From the NCBI RefSeq assembly GCF_035594125.1, contig NC_087191.1:4914467-4978466 (forward strand): 64,000 bases of DNA. Direction: 5' to 3'. The stretch is from Scylla paramamosain (Eukaryota > Arthropoda > Malacostraca > Decapoda > Portunidae). A program made the position numbers and the translations under genes. The notes under the pieces were generated by a model. The model saw only the letters and a program-made list of their open reading frames with translations. It did not search any database and had not been told where the DNA came from. This document shows positions 15,869-28,408 of this stretch, piece after piece (within the stretch, counting starts at the first letter, position 1; each line of letters opens with the position of its first letter).

Positions 15869-16339
15869 CAGTAAAATCCCTCTCATCTGGCATTCAGGTA
15901 TCCGGCAGCTTCAAGTATCCGGCACATTTTTCCCCGAGCCTTAAAATCAGTAAAAAATCAATGTGTACTTATAAAATCGATTAAAATTCCCGCGCAAGGC
16001 ATACTTTGTCCCCTCGCCACCAGAGTGCACTGCTTCGCGCCACCCGCGGCCCACTGCACTGTGTTTACTCAGTGAATCAGTCCCACATGTGCACTGTTTA
16101 TCGACTGACGCCTTCATCATGCCTAAAGTTGTAGAAAAGAGGAAGCGTGTTGTGCTTACACTTAAGCAGCTGATCAGATCAGCTGCTGATTAAGATCAGC
16201 TGATCTTTGTTATGGTAAGATGCGTGAGTGTAGAATGGTGATTGTGGACATAATTTCACTTCTATTCAAGTATCCGGCAATATTCAAGTATCCGGCATGT
16301 CGGCGGACCCGTTGATGCCGGATAAGAGGGATTTTACTG
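15869..16339. mobile_element. Tigger/pogo-like MITE
   Basis: A 471-bp element flanked by TA on both sides (15867-15868 and 16340-16341). The inverted ends read CAGTAAAATCCCTCTCATC at the left and the complement of CAGTAAAATCCCTCTTATC at the right, continuing as repeats of AAGTATCCGGCA. TA duplication and CAGT-type ends fit the Tc1/mariner superfamily, Tigger/pogo branch. It is too short to be autonomous. It retains the first codons of a transposase (16119-16193). Confidence 0.85.
16119..16193 (+). pseudogene. Truncated CENP-B/Jerky-type transposase N-terminus
   Basis: Twenty-four codons: MPKVVEKRKRVVLTLKQ, then a run into a stop. The KRKRVVLTLK block is typical of the very start of Jerky/Tigger DNA-binding domains, which begin a CENP-B-type helix-turn-helix. 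The rest of the transposase has been deleted. Its position inside a Tigger-like MITE supports the assignment. Confidence 0.65.
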
Positions 16340-16530
16340 TAAATGAAACCACTTTCAAAAGGGTGGCGTTTCGGGAAAGTGTTTGGTGGGATACACGTGA
16401 GTTGGGTCCCAGGCCCAGATCCTGGTAACATTTCTTCAGTATGGCTAAAATTCATTTAGCTAAGTAAGCAGGGATTCATCCATTGCAAACCCACTGTAGT
16501 ATTCATAACATCTGGCTGCAGATTCATAAT

Positions 16531-16535
<5 letters not shown>

Positions 16536-16619
<84 letters not shown>

Positions 16620-16627
16620 ATTATTGA

Positions 16628-16683
<56 letters not shown>
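16536..16683. repeat. (TC)n and (TAA)n microsatellites
   Basis: (TC)n runs to 16616 and (TAA)n from about 16630 to 16683. The TAA tract ends exactly at the left LTR of the BEL/Pao-like element, and TAA repeats resume right after the right LTR at 25287. The element therefore inserted into a TAA array. Confidence 0.93.
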
Positions 16684-16685
<2 letters not shown>

Positions 16686-17452
16686 TTACCGTCGAACGGG
16701 TGAAAGACCGCCGAACGGATGAAAGAAGTTGTATTATCATACAACTTCTTTCATCATATTATTATTTAGCATATGCTAAATAATATGATCTGTGTTATGA
16801 GAGTTGAAGTGAACTAGTATATGAAGCATGGGTAACACTACGGAAACTAAGTTAATTAGAGTAGAGATTATGGAAACTGAATTCATTATAGTAGTTAATC
16901 ACAGTAGTGAAGATGTGTGAGAGGGACTAGCTGTGGAGAGCTTAGCTACAGAGAGGTAGTGAGGGTTGTGTTTACGTGGTAAAGTTGATGACATGGTGCG
17001 AAGGGTAGATAAGACACAGAGGGATCTCCGTAGAGGAATGAGTCACACAGGAACTATTGCTGACCTAAGGGTAAGACGGGCAGGCGTGAGGCACCGAGGG
17101 CCAGCAGGAACGAAGCCCAGAGGGACAGATTCCTTTGTACCGCCACCAAGTTAGGGTGTAACTACTCAAGGAAAGATCGGACCTCTACAATACAGATGGA
17201 GGTGTTGCTTGGTGACATGCCTCCTTAAGACCCCAAACACATGAGTTCCACATCTGTATTACGAGGGGTTGATTTCCCTAATTAGCATAATCCATAATTA
17301 GTGATGCATTATGTTGATACAGTATATAATGGTCAGTAGTGCTACGCATGTCTTATGTTTATTATGTATGTCTTCAGGTTTGACCAAATGCAATAAATGA
17401 TTTGCATCACCATGTTAGTCTAAAATCCTTTAGCTGCCTCCGGGTAGCTACA
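16684..17452 (+). repeat. 5' LTR of the BEL/Pao-like element
   Basis: A 769-bp repeat starting TGTTACC and ending GCTACA. It matches 24543-25286 over nearly its whole length with scattered substitutions. It differs by an extra palindromic block at 16718-16789 that the 3' LTR lacks. Confidence 0.92.
17323..17397 (+). promoter_or_regulatory. Putative LTR TATA box and polyadenylation signal
   Basis: TATATAAT at about 17323 and AATAAA at 17392-17397 lie near the LTR's 3' edge. Both are preserved in the other LTR (about 25157 and 25226-25231). The order, a TATA box followed about 70 bp later by AATAAA, fits an R region of an LTR element. No experimental support. Confidence 0.5.
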
Positions 17453-17679
17453 GTCAAACAAATGTGTGGGCTTCTGTGAATGTCCAGCGAGCAACACCAC
17501 CTGAGGGAAGACACTGGTGGGCCTCCAGAAGGGACCGATACAGTTCGTCCTCACAGAGGACAGAGCAGAAAAGTGACACATGGAGAAGTGATGCGCAGGG
17601 CAGGCATCCTCATCCTCCCAGAGGATGGAGCAGAGAAGTGGCACACGGTACGGGCATCCTCCCCAGGCCAAATCACCGA

Positions 17680-17950
17680 GTGTGTGTTCGTGTGTGCGTG
17701 TGCTGAGGACGGGCGAGCAGCAGGCACAGCCCATCTGTCCTGCCTCGAGGGCAGGCAGCGAGTGTGTGTGCATGTGCACGTTGCCAAGGGCAGGTGCACA
17801 GCGCGTGGGACACCTCCGTCCTGCCTAAAGGACGGACAGCAAGTGTGTGTTCGTGTGTGTGTTGCTGAGGGTGGGTGCATGGTGCATGGGGCACCTTCAT
17901 CCTGCCTTGAGGGCGGGCAGTAAGTGTGTGTGTTTGTGTGTGCGTTACCT
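17680..17950. repeat. Tandem repeat, about 81-bp unit
   Basis: About three and a third units that each begin GTGTGTGT and contain CCTGCC..GGGC..GGCAG. It lies in the leader of the BEL/Pao-like element. Open frames here are repeat artefacts. Confidence 0.8.
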
Positions 17951-18044
17951 GGATAGGAGACTGGTGTGGTAGCCTCGTTCCAGGCGGCCAGGGGTGTCCA
18001 GTGCACATGTCTCAGCCGGGAAAGGAGAAAGGTAATTTGTGCAC

Positions 18045-18045
<1 letters not shown>

Positions 18046-18095
<50 letters not shown>

Positions 18096-18360
18096 GTGAA
18101 CACCACACACAGTATGACAAGTGTATATCAGATGGTGGACAACGAACAAGGAATCTGTCACAATGACAGAAGCAGTGTGTAAGTAAGTATGGTGAACACC
18201 ACATGCAGTGTGACAAGTGTACATCAGATGGTGGACAACGAACCAGGAATCTGTTGTGATGGCAGAAGCAGTGTGTGTAAGTATAGTGAACACCACTCAC
18301 AGTGCGACGAGTGTACATCAAATGGTGGACAACGATCAAGAAATCTGATGTGACGGCAAA
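18046..18360. repeat. (GT)n plus three ~90-bp tandem units
   Basis: (GT)n at 18046-18092 is followed by three units of TATGGTGAACACCAC..GTGGACAACGA..AATCTG, starting near 18093, 18188 and 18281. Confidence 0.85.
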
Positions 18361-18363
18361 AGT

Positions 18364-18680
18364 AGTGATATCAGTCCTTCAGTGAGTCCTTCAGTGAGTC
18401 CTTAAGGGACACTAGTCCTTCAGTGAGTCCTTAAGGGACACTAGTCCTTCAGTGAATCCCTAAGGGACACTAGTCTTTCAGTGAGTCCTTAAGGGACACT
18501 AGTCCTTCAATGCATCCTTCAGTGAGTCCTTAAGGGACACTGGTCCTTCAGTGAGTCCTTAAGGGACACTAGTCCTTCACTGAGTCCTTCAGTGAGTCCT
18601 TAAGGGACACCAGTCCTTCAGTCAGTCCTTCAGTGATATCAGCCCTTCTGGCAGTCCTTCTGTAACACCAGTCCCGTGGA
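18364..18680. repeat. Tandem repeat AGTCCTTAAGGGACACT
   Basis: About nine units of roughly 29 bp built from AGTCCTTCAGTGAG and TCCTTAAGGGACACT. The same unit reappears far downstream in the same element at about 22940-23005, 23118-23185 and 23347-23383. It ends about 60 bp before the gag start. Confidence 0.9.
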
Positions 18681-18742
18681 CTCAATTACCAACCCCTCAG
18701 CTAACATCCCTTTAATGAAGTATCTACTCCCAGTTCCCAGTC

Positions 18743-20657
18743 ATGATGGATGGAGGGCTGAGCTCACTGCGAAATGAAGAGTCAGTGAATGAGGCTCACC
18801 TGCATGACAATACACTTGAAGCGAAGAAGTATCGGCAAACATCCATACAAATAAGGGAGATGAAAGAGATGATACAGCAACTGATGCAAGTAGTCATGGA
18901 AGAACATACCCAGTGGAAAGAAGCAATGGAGACAATGCAAGAAGAACTGAAGAAATTCACAAGAGCAACAGGGTGTGGCACCATGTTGCCAACTGCTGAG
19001 GGAGATCAACTGACTCATTGTGCTACATTTGAACCTCGTCCTCGTGAAGCCATCCAAGAACAGACCCCAGTACAAAACCAGAAGGAGGAAGATTGTCTCA
19101 ATCTGGGAAAAAGAGAGCAGAAGGAGAAAGAGACTTACTTGCTTAGTGCCAACCGGGAATGTGCCCAGATACATTACCAAGGGAAGGAAGTTCACTCTGA
19201 TCAGAGAGGGGAAGGGAAGAATACAGGGAAGAAAACCAACATGACACATGACGCCCCTTTCCCAACACAACCAATGGCAGAGGGCGACGACACCCAACAA
19301 GAGAGTGGCCAGTCAGTGGATGTGATACAGAAAGAGAGAAGGTAGGGTACGACGCCCAATAAGGGGGTGGCCCGGCAGTGGAAGCATTAAAGGGAGAAGA
19401 CGGAAGAGAGTCTGAGGGTGGAGCGTTGGCTCCAGGCATGAAAGATATGATGGATGCCATGAGACTTGCTTACATGCCACCACCTACATTTAGTGGAGGT
19501 TCTCATAAGGACTATTGGGAATTTCGACAGGCCTTCAAGGACCATGTGGAGGCAACGAACATCCTGTACAGAACAAAGCTCAGCAAAATGCTCTTATCAG
19601 CTTACCCATAATGGCAGCACTGCAAAAAAGCATATGAATTAAAGATCCAAAATTGTGATATGAGCAAGCATTCACCACCTTGGACGAGGAGTACAGAGAC
19701 AAAGACATATTTTAGTGAACTAGTCAACAAAGTTTGGAATAGAGAAACTGTAAGTTGGAACGATATACAAGGCCTGAAAGACCTAGTACGCAACCTAGCA
19801 AATTGCGTAGCAAACCTATGAGACCTGGGATACTTGAGGGAAACAGACACACAAGGGTCAGTGAAACTGATAGCTGAGCAATTTAGAGGAAGATTGCAAG
19901 AGTGTTACGAAACTAGCCTCTTTAAATATCGGAAAAGCCATGATGGTGAGTTCCCATGCATCGAGTGGCTTTAAGTATTCCTCAGAGAAACATAAGAGCG
20001 AGCAAAATGGGCATGACAGGTTAGGACCCAACAACATCCGAGCATATGGCAAAGCAGATCTGTAGGAGCTTCCCCAGCTTCATGGAAGAGACCAGTGGGG
20101 CTGATGACATCAATGTACAGTGTGTACAAGAAAATCACTCTCTCCAGACTTGCCCTGTTTTCAGTGACATGTCTGTACAGGCTAGAACACTACTAGTGAG
20201 AGATGAGAAACAATGTTACGCATGCCTGGGTAAAGGACACCAGATGGCGGAATGCAGACACCACAAGCTCTGTGGAGTTGTGGGATGCACTTACTATTAC
20301 TCAGACCTTCTATATTTCCCTATGAGGAACCCATTGGGCCCCAAGAGGCCAACGGAAGACGAAGCGTTACCAAACGCCTCTGGGAACAACAAAAGGGGGT
20401 TAAAAGGGGCCAGTGACCAACCAGATTATCGCCAAGAGAGCAAACCACATAGCAACAATCGACAAAGAAGCAGTGTCAGCCCAATTGTAACCATCACACG
20501 GTCAAATGGCAGAGGAGTGGAACAAGAAGGAAAAGCAAGAGACAAATGGACTGTGATGATGATAGCAGAGGGAAACCCATATAGGTGGATGAAAGGAGCT
20601 GAGACAAGCCACACCAGCAACGATCAATGGAGTGGGAACGACAGTTCCGCCTCGTGA
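18743..20657 (+). pseudogene. gag: BEL/Pao-like gag
   Basis: The first open piece (18743-19345, 200 aa) has a probable coiled coil with heptad-like KEMIQQLMQVVMEEH..MQEELKKF. The next (19378-19611) has MPPPTFSGGSHKDYWEFRQAF, a good match to the capsid block of BEL/Pao gags (..P.F.G....W..F...F). It runs on, with stops at 19609 and further down, to 20046-20657. That piece holds CYACLGKGHQMAEC (CCHC zinc knuckle) and a second Cys/His-type cluster KLCGVVGC..YYYSDLLY. The frame shifts between pieces and the several stops mean no complete product. Confidence 0.75.
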
Positions 20658-21420
20658 TCAAGCCTCAAGACAGGCGTCTTACCTATAGCGAAGGTTAATG
20701 TAAGAAAAAGGGGACAGACAGGGTTGATTACTGGGCCCCTCTTAGATTCAGGCAGCAACCCAACATATTGTACTGAACACTTGGCTAACCAACTTCAAGC
20801 TGTGGGGAGACCAGTGTCCCTTTCCATAGACACGCTCATGAGAGAGACATCGATGTTGAAGCACAAGAGATCAACTTGGTTACAGTTAGTACGGGAACAA
20901 GGAAGCATTGAATTGTCGAAATCCTGAGAACATTAGTTGTCAAACACTTACCGGTTTCCTTGGCAACAGCTGCCGCCAGTAATGAAGTCAGATCGTGGGA
21001 CCACCTGAGGGGAGTTACGCCATGTAAAACACCATTGAACGTGTAGTTATTGATAGGTCTGGACGTACCACAAGCATTCAATCCACTCGAGGTGAGGACA
21101 GGGAGCCACAAAGAGCCCTTTGCAACATGTACCCCTTTAGGATGGACTGTAAATGGATCCATTAGGAATGATGGGGACGACTTGTCTGACTCGTCTAGAA
21201 CAACAGAGGTAGAATGTTCACCTCAAGGCAGGAGAACATTTAGAAGAAAATATAGAAGCTATATGAGGTCATGAACTCACCTACGAAGAAGAAGCCTATT
21301 CAATGGAGGATAAGGAGGTCATCAAGCTATGGTCAAGGAAATGGAATATAGTAGATGGGCACTACCAGCTCCCTTTTCCATTCCGGCATGCTCTCCCATA
21401 TAGTGACTGTGTCCTCACGC
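20658..21420 (+). pseudogene. pol: BEL/Pao-like protease and start of pol
   Basis: Continues the gag frame after one TGA. GPLLDSGSNPTYC (about 20735-20773) is a retropepsin active-site block of DSG type. At 21050-21180, after a frameshift, comes LLIGLDVPQAFNPLEVRTG..CTPLGWTVNG, which resembles the characteristic IG.D.......L..R.G......T.LGW..NG stretch between protease and RT in BEL/Pao elements. About 21260-21400 reads SMEDKEVIKLW..DGHYQLPFPF, the usual lead-in to RT. Pol then stops at a tandem array and no RT core follows. Confidence 0.7.
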
Positions 21421-21575
21421 GGGCGGGACACCATATAGTGGCTGTGCCCTCGAGCAGGCGAGACACTGTATAATGACTGTGTCCTCGGGCTGGCGAGACA
21501 CTGTGTAGAGTGACTGTGTCCTTGCGCAGGTGAAACACCGTGGAGTGGTTGTGTCTTCACACTGGTGGGGCACCA
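21396..21575. repeat. Tandem repeat, about 45-bp unit
   Basis: Five units of ATAGTGACTGTGTCCTC..GGCGAGACACTGT. The array begins exactly where pol homology fails. Confidence 0.85.
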
Positions 21576-21868
21576 TCATGGAGTACATGCATCAGTGCTC
21601 AGGTGAAATACGTAAGTTTGTCCAACATAGCTGGCCAGCATGGATCACCAAGAGGAAGCGGAGACACTTCAGAGGAAAGATGATGTTGATGACAAGGGCT
21701 CACTCAAGAGTGGTGAGGAGGGTAACATCACCACCCTCTCTTCAGCATCACCAGGTTTGGAGCACAAGGCGGATTCTCTTTTCACGCAGTCCAAAGGATA
21801 CAGCAATCAGTAATGACTCTCCTGACCGAAGATAACGTGGAACAAAGTGAATCCAGCAAAGAGATTGA

Positions 21869-22330
21869 TATGGTGGCCTGAAGAACATCACCTCAGGAAC
21901 TCGTAGAGATTGAGCCTAAACCAGATCAAGTACACTATGGATAAGGAATCTTCAGTAGCCACGCTTGATGTCTTGTTGGGAGTCCTTCACCCAGAGGAGC
22001 ACAAAGGGCTGAATAAGACAATGGAGGCCAATGAAGAATCACAGAGTGATGGATTTGCCAGGCTCCTTAGAGGCTTACACCTCTCAAAGAGAGTATAGTG
22101 GCCTGAAGAACATCAGCTCAGGAACTTGTAGAGATTGAGCCTAAACTGAATCAGGTACACCATGGGGAGGATAAAGAATCTTCAGTAGCCACGTTTGATG
22201 TCTTGTCAGGAGTACTTCACCAGGAGAAGCACAAAGGGCTGAATAAGACAACGGAAGCTGATGAAGAATCACAGAGTGATGGATTTGCCAAGCTCCTTTA
22301 GAAGCTTACAACTCTCAAAGAGAGTGACAC
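21869..22330. repeat. Tandem duplication of about 230 bp
   Basis: Two consecutive units (about 21869-22098 and 22099-22330) starting GGTGGCCTGAAGAACATCA / AGTGGCCTGAAGAACATCA and ending CTCTCAAAGAGAGT. About 90% identical by eye. One unit is open as 62 codons at 21910-22098 (SQSDGFARLLRGL..). No function recognised. Confidence 0.85.
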
Positions 22331-22790
22331 CCACATTTAGTGAAGGAACCTGTTTTGAATTTGGGAGTTTAAGCACGCTTTCCAACGGCAGGTCATGGGT
22401 ATGCCTGCTATCGTCAAACTAGAGACAGTAATTTCTGCTTACACTGGACAGATTAGAGGTAAGGTTCAGGCATAGAACAAGAGGATGGCAGAACAAAGAC
22501 TACAGGGTCTAAAAGGACAATTGCAACAACATCAGCAGCTAGGTGAGAAATATAAGGAAGAGAATGAGTCTGTGTGCTTGCAGAGGCTACTGCCTGCTAT
22601 CATCAAACTAGACACTAATTTCTGCTTACACTGGACAGATTAGAGGTAAGGTCCGGGCATGGAACGAGAGTATGACAGAACAAAGACTACAGGGTCTAAA
22701 AGGACGATTGCAACGACATCTACAGCTCGGTGAGAGATATAAGGAAGAGAACGAGTCTGTGTGCTTACAGAGGCTACCACTAGAGAACGG
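22331..22790 (+). pseudogene. Second gag-capsid-like fragment, partly duplicated
   Basis: At 22331-22490 the sequence reads, with one frame change, TPTFSEGTCF..WEFKHAFQRQV..MPAIVKLETVISAY. This parallels the capsid block PPPTFSGG..YWEFRQAFKDHV..LSKMLLSAY of the gag near 19470, but is clearly diverged. Its latter part (from ATGCCTGCTATC, about 22398) repeats once more at 22599-22790. This suggests capture of a capsid segment from a related element. Confidence 0.55.
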
Positions 22791-23400
22791 GTTGAAGTGT
22801 TTGCAGAGGCTACCAGCAGAGAATGAGTCTGTGTGCTTGCAGAGGTTACTACCAGAGAACGAGTCTGTGTGCTTGCAGAGGCTACCACTTGAGAACAAGT
22901 CTATGTGCTTGCAGGGGTTACTCAAAGAGAACAAGTTTGTATCAGTCCTTAAGGGACTCCAGTCCTTCAATCAGTCCTTCAGTCAGTCCTTAAGGAACAC
23001 CAGTCCACTAGAGAACGAGTTGGTGTGCTTGCAGAGCACGAAATGTGCTTGCAGAGGCTACCACTTGAGAACAAGTCTATGTGCTTGCAGAGGCTACTAA
23101 AAGATAACAAGTTTGTATCAGTCCTTAAGGGACTCCAGTCCTTCAATCAGTCCTTCAGTCAGTCCTTAAGGAACACCAGTCCACTAGAGAACAAGTTGGT
23201 GTGCTTGTGGAGGCTACCACTAGAGAACAAGTCTGTGTGCTTGCAGAGGCCACCACTAGAGAACAAATCTGTGTGCTTGCAGAGGCTACCACCAGAGAAC
23301 GAGTCTGGGTGCTTGCAAAAGCTACTACCAGAGAACGAGTTTGTATCAGTCCTTAAAGGACTTCAGTCCTTCAGTCAGATTGGTGAGAGAATGAGTTTGT
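22740..23400. repeat. 36-bp coding minisatellite (12-residue repeat)
   Basis: Units of GAGAACGAGTCTGTGTGCTTGCAGAGGCTACC stay in frame and encode ENESVCLQRLPL-type 12-mers, open in two overlapping frames (22672-23100 and 23025-23483). AGTCCTTAAGGGAC repeats like those at 18364 interrupt the array three times. Whether any protein is made is unknown. Confidence 0.85.
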
Positions 23401-23489
23401 GGGCTTGGTGCTTGCAGAGACTAGACCATAGGGAAATGAATTGTGCTTGGTGCTTGCAGAGATGTGACACCATCAGGGAATGAATTTAT

Positions 23490-23900
23490 GTGTTTGGTGC
23501 TTGCAGAGACTAGACACCAGCAGGAATTCATGGGCTTGCAGAGACTAGACACCAGCAGTGTGCAAGGAGTTTATATGCTTGCAGAGATAAGACACCAGCA
23601 GGGTGCAGGGAATTTATATGCTTGCAGAGACTAGACACCAGCAGGGTGCAGGGAGTTTATATGCTTGCAGAGATGAGACACCAGCAAGGTGCAGGGAGTT
23701 TATGTGCTTGCAGAGACTAGACACCAGCAGGGTGCAGGGATTTTATGTGCTTGCAGAGACCAAACTCCATCCGGAAGTGAGCTTGTGTGCTTGGAGGGAT
23801 CACACACCACCAGGAAGTGCATTTGTATGCTGGCATAGGCTAAACACCACCAGAGAGTGAGCTTGTGTGCTTGCAGAGGCTAGACACTACCAGGGAGTGA
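23490..23900. repeat. 43-bp minisatellite
   Basis: About nine units of CTTGCAGAGACTAGACACCAGCAGG..GAGTTTAT, degrading to the right. It shares the TGCTTGCAGAG core with the preceding 36-bp array, so the two probably have a common origin. Confidence 0.85.
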
Positions 23901-24542
23901 TTTATGTGCTTATGGTTGTGTATTTACAGAGGTGAGACACTATCATTGGCTGCCTGTAACAGTGCTCTAGCAAGAAGAGCGAGCATCTTGGACTCAGATA
24001 ACTTGCATGGACATGAGAGGACGCAAGGCCACTTCGGAAGGACTGTTAACTCTTGGAGCTGAACCGAACGCAGTAGACCAGAGAAGAGGATGAAACCTGT
24101 CATGAATGAAACATATAGGCAGGACTGGAAACATGTCAAGGCTTTACTGACCGATTCTCAGTGATTGCCGTGTACTTGAAGATATCACCAGTCAGTCCTG
24201 CACATAATGGTGCCTCAGCAGTGGTGTGAGTGACTACATTACAGAGTTTTTCCCTGCAACCTGCACCATAACATAAATGTTGGGGTTTTTTACACTCATT
24301 AAAGTGATTGTTCTCCCACCACGTGCCGTTGTCTAGTTCAGGTAATGACCACATTGAATTGTCAGTCATCCGATCAAATGAAGAGACTTGCTGCTCTCTC
24401 CTGTGGAGAAAGATCGTGTGCACTGCTCTAACCCCCTTCACTGCTGGGAATGGGGCAACTGGCTACGAACTCTGTTGAGTGACGCTGGGACTATGCAAGT
24501 TTATGTATTATGTGAAGTTCGTGCGAAGCCCAACAGGGGAAG
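23901..24542 (+). other. 3' untranslated tail and polypurine tract of the BEL/Pao-like element
   Basis: Holds no recognised coding sequence. The purine run AGGGGAAG immediately precedes the right LTR (24535-24542) and is the likely primer for plus-strand synthesis. Confidence 0.6.
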
Positions 24543-25286
24543 TGTTACCGCAGAGCGGGTGAAAGACCACCGAGCAGATGAAAGAAGTTGTTGTTGAGCA
24601 AGTGTATGCTAAATAATATGTTCTGTGTTATGAGAGTTGAAGTGAACTAGTATATGAAGCATGGGTTAACACTAAGGAAACTAAGTTAATTTGAGTAGAG
24701 ATTATGGAAACTGAATTCACTACAGTAGTTAATCACAGTAGTAAAGATGTGTGAGAGCGACTAGCTGTAAAAAGCTTAGCTGCAGAGAGGTAGTGAGGGT
24801 TGTGTTTACGTGGTAAAGTTGATGACATGGCACGAAGGGTAGATAAGACACAGAAGGATCTCCGTAGAGGAATGAGTCACACAGGAACTATTGCTGACCT
24901 AAGGGTTAGACAGGCAGGCGTGAGGCACCGAGGGCCAGCAGGAACGAAGCCCGGAGGGACAGATTCCTTTGTACCGCCACTGAGCTAGGGTGTGACTACT
25001 CCAGGAAAGATCGGACCTCTACAATACAGATGCAGGTGTTGCTTGGTGACAGGCCTCCTTAAGACACCAAACACGTGAGTTCCACATCTGTATTACGAGG
25101 GGTTGATTGCCCTAATTAGCATAATCCATAATTAGTGATGCATTATGTTGATACAATATATAATGGTTAGTAGTGCTACGCATGTCTTATGTTTATTATG
25201 TATGTCTTCAGGTTTGACCGAATGCAATAAATGATTCGCATCACCATGTGGGTCTAAAATCCTTTAGCTGCCTCCGGGCAGCTACA
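24543..25286 (+). repeat. 3' LTR of the BEL/Pao-like element
   Basis: A 744-bp direct repeat of 16684-17452, starting TGTTACC and ending GCTACA, followed at once by (TAA)n. Both LTRs carry a short open frame (16966-17154 and 24800-24988) beginning in LRGKVDD, whose conservation simply reflects LTR identity. Confidence 0.92.

Positions 25287-27167
<1,881 letters not shown>

Positions 27168-27246
<79 letters not shown>
27168..27246. repeat. (GT)n microsatellite
   Basis: Perfect GT tract at the 5' junction of the minus-strand LINE-B. On the element strand this reads (CA)n. Confidence 0.97.
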
Positions 27247-27249
<3 letters not shown>

Positions 27250-28222
27250 ATACTATAAAAATACAGGGTGCAACCCTAAGCTTCCACCTTGATGGTAAGT
27301 GGAGCCACCTCTCACATTAGTAGATATTATCAAGCTTCTATTATGATATCTAGGAAAACTAAGCCTACAGTGGTAGTCATGAGGCATTGCTACTAATCAA
27401 GAACGTGACTGAATTACTGGTTCAAAGGAAATCATTGCTCTCCTCGTCTCCCTGCATTCCATTGTTAAATGGGCAAGTTTTACATTATTGTCAATCATCA
27501 GTACTTGCATATTTTTGTACTGCTATGTGTCATATGCCAATAAAATAATGAAATGTGCTGATTCCAAGACAGTGACTGATAATCCAATGCCAGCAACATT
27601 ACAGGAACAAAAAGGACTTGAAGAAATGGAAGGAAAATGTTAACTAACTTTTATTTATTTATTTATTTATTTTCATATTTTACACATAATCTACTGTAAC
27701 CAATTTATACTCTAGAGATGCAGCAATGTTTTTTTTAACTTGATGGTAGGTTCAGTTTTTCTAATCATCATCTGGTAGCTTGATGAAACCAGACATAACC
27801 ATGTGATGTCGAGCTTTCTCTCTTTGCACAATATCATTCAAGAGTGGCTGCTGCAGCTGTTAAAGAGTGTATGTGCAGAATATATCCATCTAATGTAAAC
27901 TTTGATAGCAATGTGGAGAAAGCAGATATGACCAATGGTGTTAGAAAAAATCATGGCCAACATTGCATTTAATAATATGTACCACACTATTGGTAACTGG
28001 ATGGAATGGTGCCGTTCAATATGTTGGGGCCTTTTGCTGCAAGGCGATCCACAGAATATTGTTCACCCAGTGATGTTTACTCATACTTAATACATGACCA
28101 CCTGGTCGGGAAGAGTGAAAATCCAGGAAAGCCACAGACAATAGGGTTAATAAATGGGTACGAGTAAAAAAAAAAAATATGTACTAACACATATGCAGAT
28201 TCACTCATATTGACTAACACCA
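27247..28222. other. Unassigned AT-rich stretch
   Basis: TTTA low-complexity DNA at about 27645-27680. The part 27840-28150 has short open pieces (for example IMANIAFNNMYHTIGNWMEW) that look like decayed coding sequence, but I cannot name a family. No terminal repeats found. Confidence 0.4.
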
Positions 28223-28408
28223 GTAACTCTGGAATTCCCTGTCTGCTTCTTTATTTCCTCCTCCTATGACTTTAAGATTCTTTCAAGGGGGGGGTTTCAA
28301 AGTAGCTATCCTCCAGTATTTGATAATCAGTTTTTCTTTATGGACCAGCACCTCAGTGGGCTTTTTTTTTTCTTTTTCTTTTGTTGCCCTTGGCTAGTGT
28401 CCTTCTTA
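28223..28408 (+). mobile_element. LINE-A 3'-end fragment
   Basis: Strongly 5'-truncated copy of about 185 bp. It starts at the TLEFPVCFF-type C-terminal coding segment (AACTCTGGAATTCCC) and ends with TTGTTGCCCTTGGCTAGTGTCCTTC. A run of G near 28287 breaks the frame. Confidence 0.8.

Larger units (their letters stand above)
16684..25286 (+). mobile_element. BEL/Pao-like LTR element with minisatellites in place of most of pol
   Basis: Two direct LTRs (16684-17452 and 24543-25286) bracket 7.1 kb. The internal order is: tandem-repeat leader (17453-18742), gag (18743-20657), aspartic protease and the BEL-specific block up to the very start of RT (20658-21420), then tandem arrays (21396-23900), a short tail and a purine-rich tract before the right LTR. 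Most of RT, RNase H and integrase is missing, so movement would need proteins from another element. The flanking 4-bp ATAA could be the target duplication, but the TAA array makes this ambiguous. Confidence 0.83.

Noticed and set aside
17453..17475. Primer-binding site after the BEL/Pao 5' LTR
   Set aside because: No convincing complement to a tRNA 3' end directly after the LTR.
17420..18339. Long open frames with His/Thr- and Cys/Val-rich sequence
   Set aside because: They run through 81-bp and 90-bp tandem repeats and a GT tract, and are open on both strands.
16966..25000. 62-codon frames at 16966 and 24800, conserved with each other
   Set aside because: They are the same place in the two LTRs, so similarity reflects the LTR duplication, not protein selection.
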